From contig JAJPHP010000023.1 in NCBI GenBank assembly GCA_021325255.1, positions 62,001 to 126,000 of the forward strand: DNA of 64,000 bases, written 5' to 3'. Under the pieces are notes generated by a model that saw only the letters and a list, made by a program, of their open reading frames with translations, was not told where the DNA came from and searched no databases. A program made the translations under genes and the position numbers. This stretch comes from Nitrososphaerota archaeon (GTDB lineage: Archaea > Thermoproteota > Nitrososphaeria > Nitrososphaerales > CADDZS01). Positions 16,506 to 24,338 of this stretch are shown here, piece after piece; position 1 is the first letter of the stretch; each line of letters starts with the position of its first letter.

Positions 16506-17753
16506 TTGTCCGAATTTTATTCCAACGACGGCGAAGTCGACGATGGGAGTACGAACAGTCCATCCGTCGAGCCGGCGGAAAATATCCCTCGAAGCACAGA
16601 GTACCTTCTCGTCGAAACGATCCGAAGAGTTGGCGTTTCTAACTACTCTCTGATTGCACGCCTGACCGGTCTGAACTCAGAGACCGTAAGGTACAAGGTA
16701 AACAGGCAACTCTCAAGAATGGGTCTGGGAGTCAAAGTCAGCCTTGATTATTCAAATCTTGGCTTTAGCATGAGCGTCCTGGACGTTAGGGCGAGATATC
16801 ACCCAAATCGAACTTGGGCGGATTATTGCAGCTATCTTACCTTTGTCGGAAAAGTAATGGGGAGTGACCGCTATCTGTGCATCTATGCCCTTCCACACAG
16901 ATTCAAGAAGAAGTACACTGATGAGCTGACATCACTACAAACCTCGGGCTTGATTGAGCAATTTGAGTCGACGGATGTTATGTGGGCGAGAAATCCCCCG
17001 TTTAGATCCGAGTTCTATGATTTTGATCACAGTCGATGGAATATCGATTGGGAAAGGGTAGACACAGCTGAGAAGGAGATGGGATTGACCACCCTCTTTC
17101 CTTGCAAGGAAGATCCAAAGATAGATTCAATCGATGTCAAGATAATTCTCTCGCTTCAAGAAGATCCTACGATCAACCCCGCAAAGATCGCAAAGCAGCT
17201 CGGTGCCAACCCAAGGACCATAAGATACCATTACCTCGAGCACGTAGTGAAGGCTAAACTGATCCTTGGCAACAACGTCAGGCGGGTCGACCCTACGTCT
17301 GGCGACCAGCAACAACAAGGGAACGTGATGAAGGTAGCCCTTTCATTCAAGGAACTTCAACAGGAAGAGGCAAACGCGATGCAAAAGATTTGCAACAAAA
17401 TTCCGTTCACTTGGCTCGAGCTCAAAGTTGCGAACGGCGGCTACCTTGCATTGCTTGAGATCCCGGTACAGCACTTTCAGGACACGGTTCAATACATAGA
17501 GGGCAAGACGGAACCATTGCAGAAGAAGTTAGATTTTCTTATTCTGGATTCATTCAAGACGCAGTCTCTAAACATTCCATACGAAATGTTTGACCTCGAA
17601 AGAGGGTGGAGGTTGATGCCCTTCCTGAGAAAGCACGGAACAGAAAGGGAGGAGGGATCTGACGGCGGAGAGAAGAAGGTCCTTCAGGAGAGCGCACCTC
17701 TGAGCCCAGGCCAGCGGCAAGGACAGGGATCCATGGTAGTTTCCCAAGAGTGA
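16506..17753 (+). CDS. Lrp-like regulator with two winged-helix domains
   Basis: A 415-residue protein with two HTH units. The first (about residues 30-75) contains YSLIARLTGLNSETVRYKVN; the second (about 215-260) contains INPAKIAKQLGANPRTIRYHY, and each is followed by an alpha/beta segment like a ligand-binding domain. The same layout is found in the 367-residue protein at 31477-32580. The tail ends with a polar Gly/Glu/Gln-rich stretch. It starts with TTG and is divergent from the KaiC/prenyl operon across a 200-base gap, so it could control that operon. The effector is unknown. Confidence 0.75.
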   Translation: MSEFYSNDGEVDDGSTNSPSVEPAENIPRSTEYLLVETIRRVGVSNYSLIARLTGLNSETVRYKVNRQLSRMGLGVKVSLDYSNLGFSMSVLDVRARYHPNRTWADYCSYLTFVGKVMGSDRYLCIYALPHRFKKKYTDELTSLQTSGLIEQFESTDVMWARNPPFRSEFYDFDHSRWNIDWERVDTAEKEMGLTTLFPCKEDPKIDSIDVKIILSLQEDPTINPAKIAKQLGANPRTIRYHYLEHVVKAKLILGNNVRRVDPTSGDQQQQGNVMKVALSFKELQQEEANAMQKICNKIPFTWLELKVANGGYLALLEIPVQHFQDTVQYIEGKTEPLQKKLDFLILDSFKTQSLNIPYEMFDLERGWRLMPFLRKHGTEREEGSDGGEKKVLQESAPLSPGQRQGQGSMVVSQE

Positions 17754-17824
17754 AATTGGGATCCATATGGAAAATCGACAAACTCGGTAAATATTGTCCT
17801 TTGCGCATTTTACACCGATAGAAC

Positions 17825-18847
17825 ATGAACTTGAAACTATTAGCCGTGCTGTCGCTCACTTTCATTTTTCTAACGGCAGTTCCGTTGAATGCGAGCTTCG
17901 CAGATAGCGGCTACCATCAGATATCCGCATCCCTGAACTTGATGGGCGGCGTGGTAAACGCGGGGAACCAACACTATACTCAAGAAGGTGGAATGGTCAT
18001 GGGCGCTAACGTTTCGGGCCAATTGGTCGATCCGAGTACAGCAGAACTTCAATACTCGATGAACGCAAATGTTCACGGCCTCTCAACTTCTGGAAGCTCA
18101 TCCCTATTTTTCAGCGGCACGCTAGCAAATGGTACACACGTTTCGATTCGAGCCAAGACCGTTATCATGGATTCGGTAAGTGCAGTCATGTTCCCGATGG
18201 GCTGTTCTGCAACAGGGCCCGAGTGCACAAGTGAAATCCCGGCAGCTTTCGTCGGAGAATCACTCGTTACAATCTCGACGGAGGGAACTCGAGCACAAGC
18301 TATGTCGGTGATGCCTGTTATGATCGAATCGGCATATGACAATCCGTTCGGTAGCCCGATTGTAATCACATTCGGTACTTCAGGGCAGATAAGCATAGTC
18401 GCAACATACACGTCTGCACACATACAATGGAGCGATGTCCAGTTAGGCGGAGTGGTTACAGGAACCACCGGAAAAAACACTGTGAGTGGTGTCTTCTCTA
18501 TGACCGTCAACTCATACGAGAACCTTGTTAGCGGCACAGAAAAGGACCACGGCTCAATCGCACTACAATTGGCAACTGGTCAGGACCCAGTCAATCTGAA
18601 AGGTTGGATGTCCGGGACATCCACGATACCAACGACTGGCACAAGTGACTGTTCAGCGATGATGCAACTACCACCAAGCACGTGCACAATTACAGGGCTG
18701 CAATCATCGGGACACCTAGAACTACAGGGAAGTGGAGTCTGGCTCAACGGAAAATACTCAACGACATGGACTGCACCTGCAATCGGCTTCACAAGCACTG
18801 TAAGCGCGCTAGCTTCATCGAACTCCCAGTCGCACGCCGAGAACTGA
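17825..18847 (+). CDS. Secreted protein of unknown function
   Basis: A 340-residue protein with a classical signal peptide (LLAVLSLTFIFLTAVPLNA, probable cut near ASFADS). The mature part is rich in Gly, Ser, Thr and Val, with alternating polar and hydrophobic residues that suggest beta structure, and has four cysteines in two short-range pairs (CSATGPEC and CSAMMQLPPSTC). I recognise no family. A promoter-like AT-rich GTAAATATTG lies about 35 bases before the ATG. A strong hairpin terminator follows the gene. It is probably exported by Sec and free or loosely surface-bound, as no second membrane segment or anchor is evident. Confidence 0.7.
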   Translation: MNLKLLAVLSLTFIFLTAVPLNASFADSGYHQISASLNLMGGVVNAGNQHYTQEGGMVMGANVSGQLVDPSTAELQYSMNANVHGLSTSGSSSLFFSGTLANGTHVSIRAKTVIMDSVSAVMFPMGCSATGPECTSEIPAAFVGESLVTISTEGTRAQAMSVMPVMIESAYDNPFGSPIVITFGTSGQISIVATYTSAHIQWSDVQLGGVVTGTTGKNTVSGVFSMTVNSYENLVSGTEKDHGSIALQLATGQDPVNLKGWMSGTSTIPTTGTSDCSAMMQLPPSTCTITGLQSSGHLELQGSGVWLNGKYSTTWTAPAIGFTSTVSALASSNSQSHAEN

Positions 18848-18867
18848 GGAGTCGTACTTTCTTTTAG

Positions 18868-18897
18868 CCGGGAGGGGAGATCTGCACCCCCTCTCGG
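18868..18897 (+). terminator. Hairpin plus T-rich terminator after the secreted protein
   Basis: Arms CCGGGAGGGG (18868-18877) and CCCCTCTCGG (18888-18897) pair over ten positions with one G-U. TTTCACTCTGTTTTTTC follows. It sits about 20 bases after the stop codon of the secreted protein gene. Confidence 0.7.
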
Positions 18898-19084
18898 TTT
18901 CACTCTGTTTTTTCTTCATCCCTTTCATCCTATTCATCGCGTCTTTCTGTATCTCTGCTGTCTTAGAACGTGAAATCCATCTCGAAATTTGCCGTTTTCA
19001 ACAATAATAATTGAGGCGTATCCTTGGAAACATACCTATAGGGCTAATAGTTCCAGCTAACATCTCTATCTTCAGAAAGGAAAC

Positions 19085-19411
19085 ATGGAACTAATCGAAA
19101 TCGTTCGCTGTATCGACAACGCATTGGAAAGGTTCGGTTCAGGCGGAAGGCAGAGATTCTATTGGAAACTCATGACCGAGAGCGGACTGCCCTTTGATCG
19201 GCTTCTTACCTATCCTGAACAATTCGCTGAAGCTCTCGAAAAAATTCTGGGCGAAGAAGTTTCAGAGGTCGTCGAACGGTCGATCGTGAAGGAAATAAAG
19301 AACGTCTTTGGCTTGAAGCACCCGAGCAGTTCCTATACCCTTGCCGAAGCACTCGAAGTGGCGCTGAGAAAAGTGGCCGTTGTCTCCGAGGTTCCCTTGA
19401 TTAGAGAGTAG
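19085..19411 (+). CDS. Small helical protein, possibly NitrOD5-like
   Basis: A 108-residue acidic, mostly helical protein. The run RFYWKLMTESGLPFDRLLTY, followed by PEQFAEALEKILGEEVSEVV and ERSIVKEI, resembles the small thaumarchaeal output domain called NitrOD5, judged from memory only. There is no membrane segment or catalytic motif. It stands alone with its own AGAAAGG ribosome-binding site and a T-rich end (two T tracts just after the stop). If the family call holds, it is a signalling output protein of unknown target. Confidence 0.6.
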   Translation: MELIEIVRCIDNALERFGSGGRQRFYWKLMTESGLPFDRLLTYPEQFAEALEKILGEEVSEVVERSIVKEIKNVFGLKHPSSSYTLAEALEVALRKVAVVSEVPLIRE

Positions 19412-19598
19412 GATCCTAATTTTTTCCTCGCTCTCTTTTTTTAGTAAAGCACATGCTTGAAATTCGAACTTGTACTTCGAGCCTTTCTGAACTTTTCAGT
19501 TAAGTTGAGAAGTTGCAGGCACTCTGCTAATCAGATATTCTGGCTCCATCAAGCTTCAAATTCGCTTTGATTGGTTATGAGCAACCTGCTGCGAACCT

Positions 19599-19961
19599 TC
19601 ACTCTGAGAAATCGTCATTTTTCTGAATAATCGAATCAATTGATCCGATCCCAAGGCCCTCCCTTAGCTCGTTCACAGTATTCAATAACTTGGCCCCTTT
19701 GTCGGTCAACTCGTATTGTTCTATCCCCGCACCCCTGTTGATAGAGACTCGCAATAACTTGCGACCGACGCAGTGCCAGACGAAGCGTCTGAATTCGCCC
19801 GAGCTCAAGCCGCAGTAGGACATTATCTGGGATTGCAGTTTTGGAGTATCCTTGCAGTAGTAAAGCATGCTCAAAATGATATCAGAATCCGATAGTTCCT
19901 CCGACCCTGCGCCGGTAATTCTGCCACCGAATTTATCTTGGTTCCGCGGATTGTCTCTCAT
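19599..19961 (-). CDS. Small winged-helix transcriptional regulator
   Basis: A 120-residue protein with the archaeal winged-helix pattern: DSDIILSMLYYCKDTPKLQS, then QIMSYCGLSSGEFRRFVWHC as the helix-turn-helix, then a wing ending YELTDKGAKLLNTVNEL. It belongs to the same broad family as 11682-12050. The neighbouring divergent gene is the NitrOD5-like protein and the next gene downstream on the same strand is elsewhere, so no target is evident. Confidence 0.75.
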   Translation of the reverse strand: MRDNPRNQDKFGGRITGAGSEELSDSDIILSMLYYCKDTPKLQSQIMSYCGLSSGEFRRFVWHCVGRKLLRVSINRGAGIEQYELTDKGAKLLNTVNELREGLGIGSIDSIIQKNDDFSE

Positions 19962-20201
19962 TTCACGAGTCTGTACAAAAAACCAGACGTGTGTATATTC
20001 TTTCCCATTGACAACTGTCTACTAAAGAGTTGAAAATCAGCTCTTTCTAGAATGCGGATTCTAATTCAAGGAGCTTCGCGGATTTAGGCGTTGAAGTGTG
20101 CAGAAAAGATCTCTAGGAAAAGAGGGAACTCTTTCGGAAGGAAAGAAACCTCGAGAGCAGAATGAGAGTGGATTGAGTCGGGAATGATTAGTGAAGCGGC
20201 A

Positions 20202-20714
20202 TTACCTGGTCTGAGTGTATACCTCAGAGGTGCCGTACTCCCCAACAGCCTTGAACTGATAGGTTACGCCCGATTTGAATGAAGTGTTTACCTTGAACAT
20301 GACCGGCGTCGGAGTGTGCGGAGAAAGTTGCAGGCAGTAGCCGCAGCCAGCAATATTGGTCCGAGAGAGGTTAGTGGTGTAGTTGCTCCACGATTCCGAG
20401 GGCACCGTGATATTGGAAATCGTCAGCGATTTGATGTACACGGTTGAGTTTCCGTTATTGTAGAACCAGAGGGTGACATTCTGAGGTTTGCTCGAGGTAA
20501 AATTGGCGTTGGCAAGTACGAACATCTCTTTGTACCCGTTGCTGTTACTCGAGAATCCATTTTGAAGGCTGTTGAGAATACTAGTGTTGTCGCCGCGTGC
20601 CCATATACCGACTGCGAGTCCTACTGCGAGTGTAGCCGAAACCAGAAGGATCGTCGCAACGACCGGGGACACTGCCCGTCTTGAACTTCTTGTCAACAGT
20701 TTCTTTCTATTCAT
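20202..20714 (-). CDS. Archaeal type IV pilin-like protein
   Basis: A 170-residue paralogue of the pilin at 3451-3966. The class III signal is RSSRRAVSPVVATILLVSAT and the helix continues to AVGIWA. It shares FV(I/L)ANAN, VTLWFYNNGNSTVYIK, a cysteine pair (CGYC) and a YQFKAVGEYG C-terminus with that protein. It lies 16 kb away and alone, on the other strand, so it is a dispersed copy rather than part of the cluster. It is likely a minor or alternative pilus subunit, processed by a prepilin peptidase encoded elsewhere. Confidence 0.85.
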   Translation of the reverse strand: MNRKKLLTRSSRRAVSPVVATILLVSATLAVGLAVGIWARGDNTSILNSLQNGFSSNSNGYKEMFVLANANFTSSKPQNVTLWFYNNGNSTVYIKSLTISNITVPSESWSNYTTNLSRTNIAGCGYCLQLSPHTPTPVMFKVNTSFKSGVTYQFKAVGEYGTSEVYTQTR

Positions 20715-21036
20715 TTCATTCTATCTCTACTGATTACTTACTGTCGCTCGCTTCAATTTGAACCCATGATTACCATGAGTTTTTTCTTGCTTCATTTCTG
20801 CGTGGTTCTCTAGCATGCGACGATATAGGCGACATTTCGTCGAGCTTCTCGGCTGACAGAATACAGTTGCGAAAAATATCCCTCTCTGCCGATAATAACG
20901 CCTTGTGTATTCCGGATTTGGATGCGAAACACGAGTTCTTGATGACCATTTAATTCCACGTTTCGAAATGTATCGGAATACAACATGCCAGACTTAAGTA
21001 TCAACGGATGCCGCATCAGTACCTGGGATCCGTACG
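20715..21036. other. Gap between pilin and CxxC protein genes
   Basis: A 322-base stretch with no gene I can support. A 68-codon minus-strand frame at 20810-21016 has no recognisable feature. The stretch should hold the promoters of the two divergent neighbours. Confidence 0.4.
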
Positions 21037-21684
21037 GTGGATAGATCTACTTTGATGAAAACCGAATCTGGGTATCTCGACAGAAAGATCGAAGCTGATG
21101 AAATTCTTTCATTCGATTCTAACATCTTGATGTGCGCGATGCTCGACCTGAAGGGAAACATTACGAGTTCAGCTGAATCTCCAAAGTGGAAGTTCCGTAT
21201 GCTTCCCGCCAACAATCTCGGTGAGCGTGCGTTGGTAAGCCACCTGATGTTCGAGGGGCTTCCACAGGAGCTGGGCAAGATGCGCTTCAAGATTGCCTTT
21301 ACTGACACTTACAAGATTGCATCGATGCGTCTGGGCAAGTGCGTTGCTGTGTTTGTTCTCTCACAAGAAATCAATGCTGAACCAATATGTCTGGACATTC
21401 TGAGAAACTATGGATTGAGCGGGGCTGTTCTTGAAAACGAAACACTAGAAGTAAGCGGAAAGAGAGTACTTGAGTGCCAGAATTGCGGAAGGAATGTGGA
21501 CTCCGATTCGGATCCGGCAGCAGAGAGCTACCTGATTGATGTGCAGGAAAGAGTTGAAGGAGATCTTCAAGTCATCAAGCACAACATCCCGATAACAATC
21601 TGCTCGAAATGTAAGAGAAAGTTCGGAAAGCCAAGATATCTATTCAGGGGCAAGGTAGAGTTCGAGGAATGGAACGTCCAATAA
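21037..21684 (+). CDS. Conserved-looking protein with a C-terminal four-Cys zinc motif
   Basis: A 215-residue soluble protein of unknown function. The first 125 residues form an alpha/beta domain (ILMCAMLDLKGNI, then KMRFKIAFTDTYKIASMRLG) reminiscent of roadblock-like or small sensory domains found in archaeal genomes. The last 70 residues contain two CxxC pairs (CQNCGRN and CSKCKRK), which probably bind zinc and could fold as a ribbon. The start used is a GTG; an ATG lies six codons later. The neighbour downstream is a small membrane protein 74 bases away. No function should be assumed. Confidence 0.65.
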   Translation: MDRSTLMKTESGYLDRKIEADEILSFDSNILMCAMLDLKGNITSSAESPKWKFRMLPANNLGERALVSHLMFEGLPQELGKMRFKIAFTDTYKIASMRLGKCVAVFVLSQEINAEPICLDILRNYGLSGAVLENETLEVSGKRVLECQNCGRNVDSDSDPAAESYLIDVQERVEGDLQVIKHNIPITICSKCKRKFGKPRYLFRGKVEFEEWNVQ

Positions 21685-21758
21685 GACGCCATAAACTTCA
21701 CGACTCTGGTTTGTGATCTGCTTATATTCAACCCATATATTGAGCATTCGTCAGAAAA

Positions 21759-22100
21759 ATGAACTCAAAGTTATCTCGCGTGGTTGGGTACGCTAGAATG
21801 ATGGGCTCTCTGAGCAAGGCGAATTTGACAAAGATCGGTTTGATCTCTGTCTTCATCACGCTCGTTGACACAGTCCAGTCCTACTATGGTCAAAGGGTGA
21901 TCAACGTCTTTACGGAGTTCAATGCGATCCCTGCAATCTACTACAGTCACGGATTAGTAGGATATCTTGTGTATTCACCGATAGAGTTCAGCGTCGTCTA
22001 TGCAATGCTTCTTCTTTTATGGTTCTGGTCCTCTTACATTCTCTGGTATCACGAGAACGTTGTGAGCAAATCAAGGTTCTTCGGCAGGAGCCAAGTGTAA
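21759..22100 (+). CDS. Small membrane protein
   Basis: A 113-residue protein with at least two hydrophobic segments (IGLISVFITLVDTVQSYY and VVYAMLLLLWFWSSYILWYH), the second very aromatic. Its N-terminus is basic. A TATA-like run (CTTATATTCAACCCATATATTG) ends about 15 bases before the ATG, too near for it to be a long leader, so a nearly leaderless transcript is likely. The family is unknown to me. Confidence 0.6.
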   Translation: MNSKLSRVVGYARMMGSLSKANLTKIGLISVFITLVDTVQSYYGQRVINVFTEFNAIPAIYYSHGLVGYLVYSPIEFSVVYAMLLLLWFWSSYILWYHENVVSKSRFFGRSQV

Positions 22101-22123
22101 GGAGATCAAAGTTTGTCCTGCAC

Positions 22124-22555
22124 TCAGTGAACCCTTGACCCGAGTGGAGCTTCATCCTGATTCTCTGGCTCCAGCAGTATTATTCCCCCTGACTGATCGG
22201 AGACTCCAAGCACCAGAACCTCGGACATCACGTTAGCAACCTGCTTCGGGGGAAAATTTACGACGGCGATCACCTTTCTCCCGACAAGAGCGTTCGCATC
22301 TGTGTATCTTACGGTAAGCTGAGCGCTCGTTCGCTTTACTCCAATTTCAGCCCCAAAATCTATCTTGAGCTTGTAGGCAGGCTTTCTCGCTTCTGGGAAT
22401 TCTGAAACTTCCAGAATCTTCCCAACGCGAATGTCGACCTTCAGAAAATCTTCAAAAGTTATCTGTGGTTGCATCGGAGGCGCGTCTTTTTGAGTTCTAC
22501 TGCTGGCAAAATAACTGTATCTCTGCCGTCGTTCATTTGAACGAGGGTTCATCAA
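22124..22555 (-). CDS. csaA: CsaA-like tRNA-binding OB-fold protein
   Basis: The last 116 residues are a complete EMAP-II/CsaA OB-fold: ITFEDFLKVDIRVGKILEV, then the PAYKLKIDFG strand, QLTVRYTDANALVGRKVIAV and VLVLGVSDQSGGIILLEP. CsaA is a dimer that binds tRNA and acts as a chaperone for exported proteins in some bacteria; the archaeal role is not established. The long form begins at a TTG directly before an ATG and adds a 27-residue Arg/Ser-rich leader that no family member needs; the ATG at 22474 gives the usual length of about 116 residues and may be the true start. Confidence 0.85.
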   Translation of the reverse strand: MMNPRSNERRQRYSYFASSRTQKDAPPMQPQITFEDFLKVDIRVGKILEVSEFPEARKPAYKLKIDFGAEIGVKRTSAQLTVRYTDANALVGRKVIAVVNFPPKQVANVMSEVLVLGVSDQSGGIILLEPENQDEAPLGSRVH

Positions 22556-22844
22556 GGATCATTAGATTCTAACGTCCATGGGCCAGTAATCTGTTCAAAA
22601 ATGTAGCTCCCCCTGAAACTAGAGACGACATTCATCATCTCCCTTCGCCTGCGCGAACAGCTTAGAATTGCGCAGCTTGAAAGTTTGTGGTGAGGCTCAT
22701 TTTCCTGGCATCTATGGATATTCAGATGCTTTTTTTTGTGTTGTCTTCCGGGAATCGTGGTTCGCCAACCAACTCCTTGAGCGGCCGGTCGAGTTACTCC
22801 ATCTCTGACTAGCGAAGTAGTGGGTCAGGTACGCTTATATTGGA

Positions 22845-22868
22845 TGTCCCACTATGTTGTGTGGGACA
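22845..22868. promoter_or_regulatory. Operator-like palindrome at the vapB start
   Basis: Perfect 8-bp arms TGTCCCAC (22845-22852) and GTGGGACA (22861-22868) around an 8-base spacer. A TTATAT box lies at 22835-22840, about 30 bases before the second vapB ATG (22869). The palindrome thus covers the expected transcription start, the position for autorepression by the VapBC complex. Confidence 0.7.
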
Positions 22869-23102
22869 ATGACCTCGGTACTTGATCAGAAGAGAAGAGT
22901 AGTCCTTCCGAGCGATGTGATCGAGGAACTTGGATTAAGTGAAGGAAGCGAGGTCTTGTTCGAAAAGCGAAAGGGCGTCGTTGTAATGAAAAAAGCAGGG
23001 AAAAAGGAAGACCGACTGCTCAAGGCGATGTCCTGGAACCCCAAACGTAGAGGTAAGCCTAGCCCAGTGAAAGAAAAGGAAATCAAGGAGATTTGGGGTT
23101 GA
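22854..23102 (+). CDS. vapB: VapB-type antitoxin, AbrB fold
   Basis: An 82-residue antitoxin. Residues 7-45 form the AbrB swapped hairpin (VLDQKRRVVLPSDVIEELGL, then SEGSEVLFEKRKGVVVMKK), the DNA-binding half; the basic tail ending VKEKEIKEIWG would wrap the toxin. The true start may be the ATG at 22869 (MTSVLDQ), just after the operator palindrome and at the right distance from the TATA box for a leaderless transcript. The stop overlaps the toxin start. It is the intact counterpart of the broken frame at 7555-7800. Confidence 0.85.
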   Translation: MLCGTMTSVLDQKRRVVLPSDVIEELGLSEGSEVLFEKRKGVVVMKKAGKKEDRLLKAMSWNPKRRGKPSPVKEKEIKEIWG

Positions 23103-23521
23103 ATGCCATAGACTCAAGCGTGCTTGTGTTCGCCATGGACCCCACCACGATTGAGCACAATAGGGCGAAAGAAGCTGTGATTTCATTGCCCGGCTGGGCA
23201 TTGAACCCCACTGTGGTACACGAAGTCTATCACACCCTCGTCTTCAAGAGAGGAATGCTTCCCAAGGATGCACGGGAAAAACTGCGAGTTCTGGTTACAG
23301 ACGAAAGGACGCATTTCTTCAGCATTACGAAACCCATCTCGCTCTACTCCCTCGACTTGGCATCCGAGTTCGGCCTCGGTGGAAGAGATTCTCTGATAGT
23401 AGCATGCTATATGCGCAACGGGGTTGAGTCAATCCTAACTCATGACAACGAATTGCTCGGCATTGGAAAGTTGAGGTTCAGGGGAAGACAGATAGCATTT
23501 ACAAACCCAATTACAAAATAA
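23093..23521 (+). CDS. vapC: PIN-domain ribonuclease toxin, VapC family
   Basis: A 142-residue PIN protein with the acidic metal site Asp7 (NAIDSSV), Glu44 (VVHEVYHTL), Asp99 (LGGRDSLIVA) and Asp118 (LTHDNE). It begins with TTG inside the last codons of the antitoxin (TTG at 23093 or 23099), so the two are translationally coupled. It is only a distant relative of the toxin at 7785, so the two modules are unlikely to be a recent duplication. Confidence 0.87.
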   Translation: MGLNAIDSSVLVFAMDPTTIEHNRAKEAVISLPGWALNPTVVHEVYHTLVFKRGMLPKDAREKLRVLVTDERTHFFSITKPISLYSLDLASEFGLGGRDSLIVACYMRNGVESILTHDNELLGIGKLRFRGRQIAFTNPITK

Positions 23522-23598
23522 TACTCATTCGCGATGCTGTTACTCTAGCACAGACGATGTCTAACTCTCGATTCCTAGGCCTCTATTCGCGCTATTTT

Positions 23599-24012
23599 TT
23601 AGCGGAACTCGCCCTGCCACTTTGCGTTCTCTTCGTTTGCCGACTCCTTGTCCAGCAGGTCTTCTAGAATGGAGTTGACCTTCATCCTGGCCCGCTCGTT
23701 CAGGTAAATGGAGTACATCTTGTGAAAACCGAAGGCAAACATCATCGCAGCTCCGACGAGCAAGACAACCGAGGTTACCACAAAGAAATCATTCGCAGAG
23801 ATCCCCGAAGATGCCTCGAGGAAGCTTGTGACCTGTGAAACGGCGAGGAGAAAGATCCCGCAGACAACAGTCTCAGGCCCATCCTGAGTAATCATTATCA
23901 TAACCTTCATCTTTCTCGCCATCGTAGTTAGCCGGAAGCCGTAGTAACCGGCGATCGCGAATGATCCGAGTGCAAGGAGATAAAGAACGGCGACGAGTGG
24001 AACCAAAATCAT
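23599..24012 (-). CDS. Small membrane protein with cytoplasmic helical tail
   Basis: A 137-residue protein with three to four hydrophobic helices (LVAVLYLLALGSFAIAGYYG, VVCGIFLLAVSQVTSF, FVVTSVVLLVGAAMMFAFGF) and a charged C-terminal helix (NERARMKVNSILEDLLDKES). The layout resembles the membrane half of the 7-TM/DUF835 proteins of archaea without their soluble domain. No catalytic motif is visible. It stands alone between a toxin gene and a thiamine-diphosphate enzyme. Confidence 0.65.
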   Translation of the reverse strand: MILVPLVAVLYLLALGSFAIAGYYGFRLTTMARKMKVMIMITQDGPETVVCGIFLLAVSQVTSFLEASSGISANDFFVVTSVVLLVGAAMMFAFGFHKMYSIYLNERARMKVNSILEDLLDKESANEENAKWQGEFR

Positions 24013-24338
24013 TGAATTAGAAACGCACCTGTGTCTCTCCGAGTTTTCAAATGCGTCAGCGAGAGTCGAGCTGCTTCTAGCTATTAAAAGCGCTTATGAA
24101 GCCTGACTTCTCGGATCCTGAATCGCATGGCCAAATTTGGTTCTCATATCAGATAAGGATTCTAACCGTAAAACAAAACTCCATCTCTGATCCGTTAGCA
24201 AAAAACTAGCTCTGGAGGCCCATGCTTTTCTTTGGAGACGACACTCTAGCTCTTCCCAAGGTATTCGACGAGGAAAGAATAGATTCGAATACTGTTAATA
24301 CACTGAAACTCGTCGCTCTCTTCGTGAAAATGTAGCAG
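24013..24338. other. Gap before the acetolactate synthase-like gene
   Basis: A 326-base stretch between divergent genes with no supported gene. It should contain both promoters; no box is clear enough to place. Confidence 0.4.
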
